The notes beneath the pieces were generated by a model that saw only the letters and a list, made by a program, of their open reading frames with translations, did not search any database and was not told the DNA's origin. Position numbers and translations under genes: made by a program. 64,000 bases of DNA, taken from assembly GCA_947172645.1 (NCBI GenBank), contig CAMWBY010000001.1, forward strand, positions 124,001 through 188,000, in the 5' to 3' direction. This document shows positions 27,597 to 35,866 of this stretch, one piece after another. This DNA is from an uncultured Lachnospiraceae bacterium (lineage in GTDB: Bacteria; Bacillota; Clostridia; Lachnospirales; Lachnospiraceae). Positions within the stretch are counted from its first letter, which is position 1; each line of letters begins with the position of its first letter.

Positions 27597-29849
27597 TTAT
27601 GTATTTCCTTCTATAATCAGCTCCTGAATCCTGTCCGCCAATCCGGTATACCGACGGTTCTGGTAATTGTTGTCAATCATCTGCTGTACCGTGTCTTTAC
27701 TCCCCAGAATCGTCACACAGTACTTCGCCCTCGTCACTCCCGTATACAACAAATTCCTGTTAAACAACATCTTAGGCCCTGACAGAAGCGGCATAATGAC
27801 TGCCGGATACTCGCTGCCCTGGGACTTATGGATGGTTACCGCGTAGGCCAACTCTATCTCGTCAAGCTGTGCATACTGGTAAGTAACCCTCCTGTGCTCA
27901 TCAAATTCAACCACTACTTCATGAGCATATTCATTAATCTCCACAATCATTCCTATATCGCCGTTAAAAACACCGGTCCCCTTGTCAATAGGTATGCCAT
28001 ATTTGCTGACGACTTCCCATTCAAGCTGATAGTTATTCTTAATCTGCATGACCTTGTCATGCTCTCTGAAAAGGACGTCTCCGGATGTATATTCCTTCTT
28101 ATCCTCCGACGCCGGATTAAGATATCGCTGCAAAATGCCGTTTAGCGTCTCCACTCCTAATTTTCCCTTACGCATAGGCGTCAGCACCTGTATATCATAA
28201 GGCTGCGCGCCCACATAAGGCGGAAGTTTTTCTGTAATTAATTGTATCATATGTTTATAGATTACATCTGTGTTATTTCTTTCCAAAAAAAAGAAATCCT
28301 TACTTTTATTGTTCAGCGTAAGCTCTTCACCCGCATGGATACGATGCGCGTTCCACACAATATCGCTCTCCCCTGCCTGCCTGAAAATCTTCTCAAGCAC
28401 CACCATTGGGAATCTCCCGCTGCCCATAATATCCTGTAACACCTGCCCCGGGCCGACAGAGGGAAGCTGATTCACATCCCCTACCAAAATGAGCCTCGTT
28501 CCTACCATAACCGCTTTTAAAAGCGCCTGGAACAGGAAAATATCCACCATGGACATCTCATCCACGATAATGACGTCCGCCTCAAGCGGATTCTCTTCAT
28601 TCCGCTCGAACCGCGCCGCCTTCGCCTCCTCGGAGACCGCGCCGTTTAATTCTAACATCCGGTGGATGGTCCTGGCCTCATAGCCTGTGGCCTCTTCCAT
28701 ACGCTTCGCCGCCCTTCCCGTAGGCGCCGCCAGATAAATGTCCATCCCCTCCGAGAGGAAATACCGTATAATCGCGTTAATCGTCGTCGTCTTGCCCGTG
28801 CCCGGCCCTCCTGAAAGTATGAAAATGCCATTGGTCACGCTCTCTTTCACCGACTTTTTCTGCAATTCGTCAAGCGCAATGCCAAGTTCCTCCTCTATCT
28901 GGTCAATCCTGGAAAGAATATTCTTCTCCTCAGCCGAAAGCGTCTCGTCGTCTATGGAAATATTCAGGTCATGCAACATCTTCGCGCAGTTTAACTCTGC
29001 GTAGTAATAATTTGCCGCATATACCTTACACGTCCCTTCGTCGTCCGCAGGACGCTTGATGACCAGTTTCTTATCCATAGCCAAATTGCCGAGCTGCGGC
29101 TCCATCACTTCCGACTCCAATCCCAGCAGCTCCCCCGCTTTCTTGAGCAGCACATCCCGGGGCAGATAACAATGTCCTTCCCCTCCTGCCAACGTCAACG
29201 TATAGAGAATGCCGCTTCTAATCCGGAAATCAGAATCTGTATGGATACCGATTCTTGCCGCAATCTCATCCGCAATGCGAAAACCGATACCCCGAATGTC
29301 ATCCGCCAGTCTATATGGATTTTCCTTTAAAATCCCATATAATCCCGCTCCATACGATTCATAAATCCGAATGGCCAGCGTATTGGATATACCGTATTTT
29401 TGCAGAAAGGTCATGGCCTCCCTGGCGTCCCGTTTCTCATAAACCGTCGCCGCAATCTCCCGCGCCTTGCGCTCGCTGATACCCTTAACCTCCGCAAGCC
29501 GCTCCGGCTCCTCCTCAATGATACGGTATGTATCAACCCCGAAACGCTTCACGATTCTGGCCGCAAGAGCTTCCCCCACGCCTTTGACGGCGCCGGAGCC
29601 AAGATAACGCTCTATGCTCTGGATATCATCCGGCGGAACGATTCTGTAATGCTCTATCTTAAACTGCTCGCCATATACAGGATGCGCCGTATAGTTCCCT
29701 TCCGCCTCTATCGTCTCCCCCTGGTCCATCGTCTTAAAAAAACCGACGCAGGTAATCTCGTCTTCACCGCTCAAAAGTTCCAGTACAGTATAGCCGTTGG
29801 CAGCGTTGCGGTATATGATATGTTGTATGTATCCTTTGATTTTTTCCAT
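27597..29849 (-). CDS. recD2: RecD2-type ATP-dependent DNA helicase
   Basis: This is a 750-residue 5'-3' helicase acting in DNA repair without RecBC. An N-terminal OB-like part and helix-hairpin-helix repeats (GVGEALAARIVKRFG, GISERKAREIA) precede the motor: Walker A GGPGTGKTTTINA, Walker B VIIVDEMSMVD, and motif VI AVTIHKSQGSEYP near the end. ATG 29849 is preferred over the upstream TTG because GAGAG lies at a suitable distance. A TTGTGA-17-TTATAG promoter may lie about 100 bases upstream. comF follows directly. Confidence 0.94.
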   Translation of the reverse strand: MEKIKGYIQHIIYRNAANGYTVLELLSGEDEITCVGFFKTMDQGETIEAEGNYTAHPVYGEQFKIEHYRIVPPDDIQSIERYLGSGAVKGVGEALAARIVKRFGVDTYRIIEEEPERLAEVKGISERKAREIAATVYEKRDAREAMTFLQKYGISNTLAIRIYESYGAGLYGILKENPYRLADDIRGIGFRIADEIAARIGIHTDSDFRIRSGILYTLTLAGGEGHCYLPRDVLLKKAGELLGLESEVMEPQLGNLAMDKKLVIKRPADDEGTCKVYAANYYYAELNCAKMLHDLNISIDDETLSAEEKNILSRIDQIEEELGIALDELQKKSVKESVTNGIFILSGGPGTGKTTTINAIIRYFLSEGMDIYLAAPTGRAAKRMEEATGYEARTIHRMLELNGAVSEEAKAARFERNEENPLEADVIIVDEMSMVDIFLFQALLKAVMVGTRLILVGDVNQLPSVGPGQVLQDIMGSGRFPMVVLEKIFRQAGESDIVWNAHRIHAGEELTLNNKSKDFFFLERNNTDVIYKHMIQLITEKLPPYVGAQPYDIQVLTPMRKGKLGVETLNGILQRYLNPASEDKKEYTSGDVLFREHDKVMQIKNNYQLEWEVVSKYGIPIDKGTGVFNGDIGMIVEINEYAHEVVVEFDEHRRVTYQYAQLDEIELAYAVTIHKSQGSEYPAVIMPLLSGPKMLFNRNLLYTGVTRAKYCVTILGSKDTVQQMIDNNYQNRRYTGLADRIQELIIEGNT

Positions 29850-30051
29850 ATAGTTTATACTCTCTGTCAAAAAATATATTGAATCGATTGCGGAACCCCT
29901 TTACAACTCTTAAAATTGCACAACTATAACAATATTGAGGCAAATTTCACAATTGATACGGTAAAATATAATAGACGACGGGAAAAGAGCCGAACTTATG
30001 TGATTGAGAAAAGGACAAACCTGCCCATAGGAAATGATAGGAATGCAAGAA

Positions 30052-30075
30052 TAGGCTGCCCAAACGGCAGCCTAT
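30052..30075 (-). terminator. Terminator-like hairpin after the flagellar rod genes
   Basis: AGGCTGCC and GGGCAGCCT pair around a 4-base loop, with a weak T-rich stretch on the minus side. It lies 42 bases behind the FlgJ-like gene. Confidence 0.55.
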
Positions 30076-30116
30076 AACATACTTAATTCTGCTCTGCAAT
30101 AAAATTTATCCGGCAT

Positions 30117-30479
30117 TTACATCTCATAATTACGCTTCGCCTGTTCGTACAGCATATACGCCAAGGAATTGGATTTCTCGTCAGCGGTCTGCTGTGAAAT
30201 CTGCTGAATCACCGCATCCTTGAAACAGTCAACCATATTTGAAGCATAGCCGTCCTGTCCGTCGTCATCGTCGGTAAAAACCCTGGTAGACTTATCCATT
30301 GCCTTGTAGACTTGTTCCCAGAGATATGCTTCAAACTGTTTACAGGCATCTAAAAGCGCATCGTCTTCAGCCACTTCCGCATTGGCAGTGTTTTGCAACT
30401 GGCTCTGCAATTTCTCCGCCGCCACTCTGTTGGCATCCGTCATATAATCGGTATATATACCCATTCCTGTCAAATCCAT
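30117..30479 (-). CDS. FlgJ-type rod-binding protein, without the peptidoglycan hydrolase domain
   Basis: This 120-residue protein matches the N-terminal rod-binding domain of FlgJ (LDACKQFEAYLWEQVYKAM, then a C-terminal SLAYMLYEQAKRNYEM). The C-terminal muramidase domain of proteobacterial FlgJ is absent, which is usual in Firmicutes. It likely caps or assembles the flagellar rod. It follows flgG by 93 bases, on the same strand. Confidence 0.88.
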   Translation of the reverse strand: MDLTGMGIYTDYMTDANRVAAEKLQSQLQNTANAEVAEDDALLDACKQFEAYLWEQVYKAMDKSTRVFTDDDDGQDGYASNMVDCFKDAVIQQISQQTADEKSNSLAYMLYEQAKRNYEM

Positions 30480-30572
30480 AACACTTCGCCCTGTCCTGCA
30501 CAGCGTCTATTATATCGCGTGCAGCTTCCTTTCCTGCGTTCTATGCAATGCGCGTTTTTCTTCTATTCGTCA

Positions 30573-31391
30573 TTAACGCTTCAGATTATTGGCCACTTCC
30601 ATCATCGCATCGGAAGTCGTGATTGCCTTGGAGTTCATCTCATACGCACGCTGTGTGACAATCATATTAACCATCTCATTCGCCACCTGCACATTGGAAC
30701 CTTCCAGATATCCCTGTACAATCCTGCTCTTCTCCACGTCCGGCGCGGTATCCTCATTGAGCGCACGGCCGCTGGCATCCGTCACTGCAAACTGCGTATT
30801 GCCAACCCTCTTCAAACCGCCCGGGTTGCTGAACTGGTATGTCCCAATCTTCCTGCCGATAGGCTGCGGGTTGTTCCTGTCATCGGGATAGCATATCTGC
30901 CCGTCCTCCGTGATAGAAAGACGGCTTGCAATATAAGTACGGGGCAGGGAAAGCGTACGTCCCTCAGAATCCAATACCGGAAGACCGTCCGCATTAGTCA
31001 GCGTCATGCCGCCATTGGCGCCCAACGCCCATGTAAAGTCACCGTTTCTCGTATAGTATGTAACGCCGTCCTCCCCGCGCACACCGAAGAATCCGACTCC
31101 TTCAATTGCAAAAGCGGTATCACTGTCAGAGTCCAACAAACTTCCTTGTCTGAAAATAGAATTGATGGAAGATGTGCGGACGCCCAACCCTACCTGCGAG
31201 GATGTAGGCTTCGGGTCGCCGTTCGCCGTGGTAGTAACTGTCTGTAGATTCTGGTACAGAAGTGATTTAAACTGTGCCACCTGGGTCTTATACCCCACTG
31301 AGTTTACATTTGCCAGATTATTGGCAATCGTATCCAAATTCGTCTGCTGTGCATTCATGCCGGTTGCTGCCGACCATAAACTTCTAACCAT
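30573..31391 (-). CDS. flgG: Flagellar rod protein FlgG/FlhP
   Basis: This 272-residue protein of the distal flagellar rod is exported through the flagellar secretion system. The N-terminal motif MVRSLWSAATGMNAQQTNLD with TIANNLANVNSVGYK, and the C-terminal EGSNVQVANEMVNMIVTQRAYEMNSKAI, are typical rod and hook signatures. The order mbl-flhO-flhP in B. subtilis supports the alternative name flhP. It lies 24 bases behind the related flgF/flhO gene. Confidence 0.93.
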   Translation of the reverse strand: MVRSLWSAATGMNAQQTNLDTIANNLANVNSVGYKTQVAQFKSLLYQNLQTVTTTANGDPKPTSSQVGLGVRTSSINSIFRQGSLLDSDSDTAFAIEGVGFFGVRGEDGVTYYTRNGDFTWALGANGGMTLTNADGLPVLDSEGRTLSLPRTYIASRLSITEDGQICYPDDRNNPQPIGRKIGTYQFSNPGGLKRVGNTQFAVTDASGRALNEDTAPDVEKSRIVQGYLEGSNVQVANEMVNMIVTQRAYEMNSKAITTSDAMMEVANNLKR

Positions 31392-31415
31392 ATCCTAGCG
31401 CCTCCTATTATTTAG

Positions 31416-32273
31416 CTATTTAATCCTGCCCAACTGGTTTACCGCAGTGTCAAGCGTTTCGTCAAACGTAGTGATTACCTTTTGATTACTGTCATATTTT
31501 CTCTGGATGGCAATCATATTCACCATCTCCGAGACAATTGATATATTAGACATCTCCAGGAATCCCGAATAAATCTCCGATTCCGACTCTATCTCCTCCG
31601 CGCCGTCCACCGGCTCGAAGTAATTCTCCCCGTAACGATGCAGATAATCATAATTCTCGAAATCTGTCAAACCGATTGTAGCCACCTCGGCGCCGTCCTG
31701 GGTAATCACCCCGGTACGGTCAATACTTACCGGCAATGCGGTGTTCATCCTAATCCGCCGTCCGTTCGTATCCAACACGAAATCACCGTCCTGTGTCACC
31801 AGATACCCCTGACGGTCCATGGTGAAATTACCGTCCCTTGTATATTTCGTGAATGTCTCATCGGCTTTATTCGTATATTGTACTGCAAAAAATCCTCTGT
31901 CAGAAATTGCCAAATCAAATGTATTGCCGGTCTCTTTAATGGGGCCCTCAGAATAGTCCACATAGTTCTCGCCGGTCTTGACGCCCAGATTCATGCCTAC
32001 CCTTCTGACACGCCTCTGCATATAATTCTCATTCGCTTCGTTATTCACTTCCGCTTCATCAATCGCCTTGGGAGTGCTGATTAATTTAGGCAGATTCCCC
32101 GCCTCGGACAAATCTTTAATCTTATAAGCAAGCACACTGTCAAAGGCCTGGCTTGTGGCGCCTTCCTTCTTAAAACCAATGGTATCTGCATTGGCCAGGT
32201 TGTTGGTCATGACATCCATTCTGTGCTGTTCGTTAATCATCCCCGTATACGCTGTATACAAACCCTTAAGCAT
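31416..32273 (-). CDS. flhO: Flagellar hook-basal body protein FlgF/FlhO
   Basis: This 285-residue rod-family protein has the N-terminal LYTAYTGMINEQHRMDVMTN with NNLANADTIGFK and the C-terminal EMSNISIVSEMVNMIAIQRK. It is a paralogue of the next gene. The pair directly downstream of an mreB-type gene matches B. subtilis mbl-flhO-flhP. It is part of the proximal rod, or helps assemble it. The start is 18 bases after mbl. Confidence 0.92.
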   Translation of the reverse strand: MLKGLYTAYTGMINEQHRMDVMTNNLANADTIGFKKEGATSQAFDSVLAYKIKDLSEAGNLPKLISTPKAIDEAEVNNEANENYMQRRVRRVGMNLGVKTGENYVDYSEGPIKETGNTFDLAISDRGFFAVQYTNKADETFTKYTRDGNFTMDRQGYLVTQDGDFVLDTNGRRIRMNTALPVSIDRTGVITQDGAEVATIGLTDFENYDYLHRYGENYFEPVDGAEEIESESEIYSGFLEMSNISIVSEMVNMIAIQRKYDSNQKVITTFDETLDTAVNQLGRIK

Positions 32274-32291
32274 AATTATTTCCTGCCTCTC

Positions 32292-33284
32292 TTAATCCTC
32301 GCGGTATCCCGCTAAGAACTCTACATACTTACCCGTCCCCACGGCTACCGCCGTCATAGGGTCTTCCGCTGTCATCGTATTGATGCCAGTCTTCGCAGCA
32401 ATCAGGTCTTCTAAACCTCGCAGCAGGCTCCCTCCTCCTGTCAGCACAATTCCCCTGTCTGCAATATCAGCCGCAAGCTCCGGCGGCGTCTTCTCTAAAA
32501 CGCTGTGGATTGTCTCCACAATCTGTACGGTCGTCTCATGCAACGCTTCCTCTGTCTCCTCAGATGAAACTTTGACTGTTCGCGGAAGGCCAGTAACCAG
32601 ATTACGTCCCCTCACATCCATGTAATCCACTTCCGGTCTCTTGTAAGCCGAACCGATTTTAATCTTCAAATCCTCCGCAGTTCTCTCACCAATCAAAAGA
32701 TTGTGTTTCTTACGCATATAGCGCACGATTGCCTCGTCGAAATCGTCTCCCGCAATCTTAATGGAAGCGCTCACCACCGTGCCGCCAAGCGAGATAACCG
32801 CAATATCGGAAGTACCGCCGCCGATATCTACAATCATGTTGCCGCAGGGCTTAGAAATATCTATGCCTGCGCCGATGGCTGCCGCGATAGGCTCTTCAAT
32901 GATGGACACTTCTCTTGCCCCTGCCTGGTACGTGGCGTCCTCTACCGCTTTCTTCTCCACTTCCGTGACGCCGCTGGGCACGCACACCGCTATGCGGGGT
33001 TTACGGAATGTCTTCTTCCCCAGAGCTTTCTGGATGAAATATTTCATCATCTTCTCTGTAACCTGGTAATCCGAAATAACGCCTTGCCGCAGCGGCCTTA
33101 CCGCCACAATATTTCCCGGCGTCCTTCCGAGCATCAGTCTGGCGTCCTCGCCGATTGCCTTAATTTTACTCGTATCTCTATCAAAAGCTACAACAGAGGG
33201 CTCTTTCAATACGACGCCTTTACCTCTGATATAAACAAGTATGCTGGCCGTTCCCAAATCAATTCCGATATCTGTGTACTGCAT
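32292..33284 (-). CDS. mbl: MreB-family cell-shape protein, Mbl type
   Basis: This 330-residue actin-like ATPase forms membrane-bound filaments that guide side-wall synthesis. It has the phosphate motifs DIGIDLGTASILVY and VDIGGGTSDIAVISLGG and the adenosine motif GIVLTGGGSLLRGL. The neighbourhood (flhO and flhP downstream) supports Mbl rather than MreB of the mreBCD operon. The length is typical. Confidence 0.93.
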   Translation of the reverse strand: MQYTDIGIDLGTASILVYIRGKGVVLKEPSVVAFDRDTSKIKAIGEDARLMLGRTPGNIVAVRPLRQGVISDYQVTEKMMKYFIQKALGKKTFRKPRIAVCVPSGVTEVEKKAVEDATYQAGAREVSIIEEPIAAAIGAGIDISKPCGNMIVDIGGGTSDIAVISLGGTVVSASIKIAGDDFDEAIVRYMRKKHNLLIGERTAEDLKIKIGSAYKRPEVDYMDVRGRNLVTGLPRTVKVSSEETEEALHETTVQIVETIHSVLEKTPPELAADIADRGIVLTGGGSLLRGLEDLIAAKTGINTMTAEDPMTAVAVGTGKYVEFLAGYRED

Positions 33285-33477
33285 TTCCCTTTGATCCCCT
33301 TTCCCGTGGTCTCTCTATAATAATTTCCATTTACACTCAAACTAAACATCGATATGACGCCGCGCCTCTATTCTCCTGTCACTTCCTAAAAAGCGCATTA
33401 CGCTGGATATATTATAACCTAAAGAAATGGTTTTTCAAAGGCTTTTATTGTTTTTTTTGAAAAAATTGAAAAACACC

Positions 33478-33511
33478 AAAAACAGAACAGCTCCGTCTGT
33501 CCTGTTTTTGG
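33478..33511 (-). terminator. Terminator behind the acidic unknown protein gene
   Basis: On the minus strand AAAAACAGGACAG pairs with CTGTTCTGTTTTT and runs into a T-rich stretch. It separates the unknown gene at 33687 from mbl. Confidence 0.7.
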
Positions 33512-33556
33512 CTTCCATGCCCTACACACGTTCTATCGGTTTATCTTCCGTTTTTC

Positions 33557-33652
33557 TTAACCCCATGCGACAAAAAAACATGCCGTTTCACCTGCCAAAT
33601 CATGGTAATCCATACCAATATCTATCAAATCTTTGCAATTTATTAGCATCAT
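33557..33652 (-). CDS. Possible 31-residue small protein
   Basis: An AAGGA site lies before a double ATG, and the reading frame encodes MMLINCKDLIDIGMDYHDLA and ends CFFVAWG. It is 34 bases behind the acidic unknown protein gene and before a terminator. It could be a real small protein, or chance in the 400-base gap. The remaining gap (33285-33477) shows nothing coding. Confidence 0.25.
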   Translation of the reverse strand: MMLINCKDLIDIGMDYHDLAGETACFFVAWG

Positions 33653-33686
33653 GTAATTCCTTCTTTATCACCGGAACTGCCACCGC

Positions 33687-34274
33687 TCAAATCCGTATGT
33701 CGATTGGCTTATATATGTCGTCTTCCGCCTCAGTTAATTGTGCCAATGTTGCTTCCGTCAGCCCGTCCGTCTCCTCAGTCAATTCCTCTGCCATTTCAGA
33801 CAGCTCTTCTTCCACTGTCTCCTCCAACTCCTCCTGTATCTTCTCGACCTCGTCCAACACTTCCTCCAATACGCCGTCGTTTTCGTCTGTTCCCATAGCT
33901 TCCTCGGCCATCTCTTCCAGTCTTTCCTCCGGCGTCTTCGGCTCCATCTTCTCAGCTGCCTCTGCAATTTTCTCTCCCATTTCCCGGGACTCATCCATAA
34001 TATGCATCATCTGCTCGCTGTTATAGGCAATTTTCGCTGCCATAATCTCGTCTTCATAGGAACGGAACATATCAAGCTTCTTCGCAATCTCCTCCACAGT
34101 GTCGCATTTTATGTTTTTCAAATTCTCTTTCTGCTGCTCATAGAACGCCACCTTACTGTCGCGCTCTTCCTGCCGCTCCATTTTCTCCTGTGTGCTTTTC
34201 AGCCCACGGTTTCCATACATCATTCCGCTGCCAAAAACAGACCTGTTGATTCCTTGTATATTTATATTCATCAT
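33687..34274 (-). CDS. Unknown acidic coiled-coil protein
   Basis: I do not recognise this 195-residue protein. It begins MMNINIQGINRSVFGSGMMY, an N-terminus reminiscent of exported or surface-secreted small proteins. The rest is almost entirely charged helix: a basic first third (EKMERQEERDSKVAFYEQQK) and a very acidic, Glu-rich second half likely to form coiled coils. It has no signal peptide. It lies on the minus strand between mbl and the invertible recombinase cassette. If that cassette inverts, the recombinase would read toward this gene. Confidence 0.7.
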   Translation of the reverse strand: MMNINIQGINRSVFGSGMMYGNRGLKSTQEKMERQEERDSKVAFYEQQKENLKNIKCDTVEEIAKKLDMFRSYEDEIMAAKIAYNSEQMMHIMDESREMGEKIAEAAEKMEPKTPEERLEEMAEEAMGTDENDGVLEEVLDEVEKIQEELEETVEEELSEMAEELTEETDGLTEATLAQLTEAEDDIYKPIDIRI

Positions 34275-34524
34275 CCCGCCTCCTGTTCCAACCAGTTTAT
34301 GCTGCTTCTTGCCGCTGTCAACTGAAAAACCTTACGGCAGCGTCTACTCCTGTCATTTTTATAACATTGTCATAAAGTATATCGTCTCAAGCGCTCGGCC
34401 CATAAAGACAATGCCCTCGCGTTTCATGTCATTTTTAGAACGTTTCGCACCCGAAGCTGCGCATCATTGTACAAAGGGCTTTATTTCATCGGACGTACTT
34501 GCACTTTCTTATGAAAGAAAAAAT
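34275..34524. other. Non-coding stretch before the invertible cassette
   Basis: No convincing gene is visible. This stretch must hold the promoter or leader of the minus-strand gene ending at 33687, unless that gene is driven by the minus-strand promoter inside the cassette at 34609-34637. Confidence 0.5.
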
Positions 34525-34553
34525 CTTTCGTAAAATGCCTGGTTTTACGAAAG
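34525..34553. repeat. Left recombination site of the invertible cassette
   Basis: CTTTCGTAAAA, core TGCCTGG, TTTTACGAAAG: the two arms are perfect inverted copies of each other. No T-run follows, so this is not a normal terminator. An extra single arm TTTTACGAAAG lies at 34707-34717. Confidence 0.75.
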
Positions 34554-34583
34554 ACCGAACCGGAAATAAAAAGATTTCCGTCA

Positions 34584-34637
34584 AATAATATTGTTCTGAA
34601 CTTATTGTATAATACTCTTTTTTTGTGGAAAGCGCAA
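34584..34637. promoter_or_regulatory. Overlapping divergent promoters inside the cassette
   Basis: On the plus strand TATAAT (34608-34613) could serve the recombinase, with only a poor -35. On the minus strand TTGCGC-17-TATTAT (34609-34637) reads left, across the left site, toward the gene ending at 33687. After inversion the minus-strand promoter would point at the LCP gene instead. Confidence 0.5.
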
Positions 34638-34766
34638 TATTTTTCAATATAAAATCTAAACGGAGAATTACTTTTCCAAATGTGGGACATCATTACCGTT
34701 CCCGGATTTTACGAAAGGTTATTTTTCGCTAAAAATATCACCATACAAAAGAAGGGAGCATGAATT

Positions 34767-35825
34767 ATGAGAAACATGCCAAACAACATTTTCAGAACAA
34801 AGGACCATTTAATGAAAGAACCCAACCGAAAGTCTACGCCTGCCCCTGGCAAATGTACGCTGGCAGACGCAGCATACCTATGGATGCAGTCACAGAAGCC
34901 TTATTGGAAGCCAGGAACTTGCTCCGTATACAGCCATTTGCTGACAAAATATATTCTTCCATACTGGGGCGGTACAAGAATTAGCAAAATCACGGAAAAG
35001 TCTATGGACGACTTCGCCTCCTATCTGGCATCGCGCCCCGACGGACACTGTCTGTCCAGAACTTACATATCGCAAATTTGCGCTACCGTCCGGAGGATTA
35101 TGACATATATGAATAAAAAATATCATTACGAGGTTACCGTCCCAGGCAATCCCGTCACCAAAGGGCACCCCCGCCAGGTTATCCTTCCTGATACCCGTTC
35201 CCTTATCATATTGGAGAAGTACTTATCCGACCACTGCGAACAGGACACATGCCTCGGCATATTGATTGCTTTCCATACAGGTATACGCATCGGAGAATTG
35301 AGCGCACTGACATGGAAGGATATTAATATAGAAGAAGAACTTATCTATATCCGCAAGAACCTTTTGCGTGTCAAAGATAAGGATGCATACCTTTCCCCTG
35401 AAAAAAGCGTGACCCAAATTATAGAACAATCCCCAAAAACTTCTGATTCATCCAGGATTATCCCGATTCCATCAAAATTAATCCCCTTTTTACAAAAATA
35501 TAAGAAAGAAAATGAACTATATGTAGTCAGCGGTGTCAAAAATCCCTGGGCCGAACCGCGCACTATCCAATATCGTTTTAAAAATATCCTGCAAAAATGT
35601 GGGGTGAATTACTTCAACTTCCATATGCTTCGCCATGCTTTCGCCACGAGATGCGTCGCCATGGGATTGGACATAAAAAGTCTGAGTGAAATACTAGGGC
35701 ACAGCAATATCCAGATTACGCTAAGTCTGTATGTGCATTCAACCACGCAGCAAAAAAAGCAGCTTATGCAACAATATAGTTCCTTTTTCCAAAACGTTTC
35801 CCAAGACGCCTCCTTTTTTTCGTAA
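34767..35825 (+). CDS. Tyrosine recombinase (phage-integrase family)
   Basis: This is a 352-residue site-specific recombinase. It has an N-terminal SAM-like DNA-binding domain (about residues 30-125) and a catalytic domain with R174 in TGIRIGELSALTW, H286 and R289 in FHMLRHAFAT, H312 in LGHSNIQ and the nucleophile Y322 in LSLYVHS. All catalytic residues are present. GAAGGGAG precedes ATG 34767. Its stop codon lies inside the first arm of the right-hand recombination site. No excisionase or cargo is linked, and it is probably the enzyme that flips its own cassette. Relatives act as integrases or phase-variation invertases. Confidence 0.9.
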   Translation: MRNMPNNIFRTKDHLMKEPNRKSTPAPGKCTLADAAYLWMQSQKPYWKPGTCSVYSHLLTKYILPYWGGTRISKITEKSMDDFASYLASRPDGHCLSRTYISQICATVRRIMTYMNKKYHYEVTVPGNPVTKGHPRQVILPDTRSLIILEKYLSDHCEQDTCLGILIAFHTGIRIGELSALTWKDINIEEELIYIRKNLLRVKDKDAYLSPEKSVTQIIEQSPKTSDSSRIIPIPSKLIPFLQKYKKENELYVVSGVKNPWAEPRTIQYRFKNILQKCGVNYFNFHMLRHAFATRCVAMGLDIKSLSEILGHSNIQITLSLYVHSTTQQKKQLMQQYSSFFQNVSQDASFFS

Positions 35826-35845
35826 AACCAGGCATTTTGCGAAAG
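35817..35845. repeat. Right recombination site of the invertible cassette
   Basis: TTTTCGTAAAA, core CCAGGCA, TTTTGCGAAAG: the same plan as the left site in opposite orientation, with an imperfect outer arm. The recombinase stop codon TAA is at 35823-35825 inside the inner arm, so it travels with the gene on inversion. Confidence 0.75.
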
Positions 35846-35866
35846 GCGACTATACAGGAGAGAGCT

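Larger units (their letters stand above)
34525..35845. mobile_element. Putative self-inverting recombinase cassette (inverton)
   Basis: A tyrosine recombinase gene and its promoter region (1.3 kb) lie between two inverted copies of one site. Both sites have the plan 11-bp arm, 7-bp core, 11-bp arm. The core is TGCCTGG on the left and its reverse complement CCAGGCA on the right, so the sites are oppositely oriented and recombination would invert the segment. Outside the right site, only 21 bases remain to the LCP gene. Invertible switches of this kind are known in gut bacteria; here the recombinase would be inside its own switch. Inversion itself is inferred. Confidence 0.7.

Noticed and set aside
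33427-34325. Long plus-strand reading frames rich in Ser, Leu and Cys
   Set aside because: They are the complement of the minus-strand acidic coiled-coil gene, and their composition is what a Glu-rich gene gives when read backward.
34525-34553. Palindrome as an ordinary terminator
   Set aside because: There is no T-run, no gene ends just before it, and the same arms and reversed core recur at 35817-35845.
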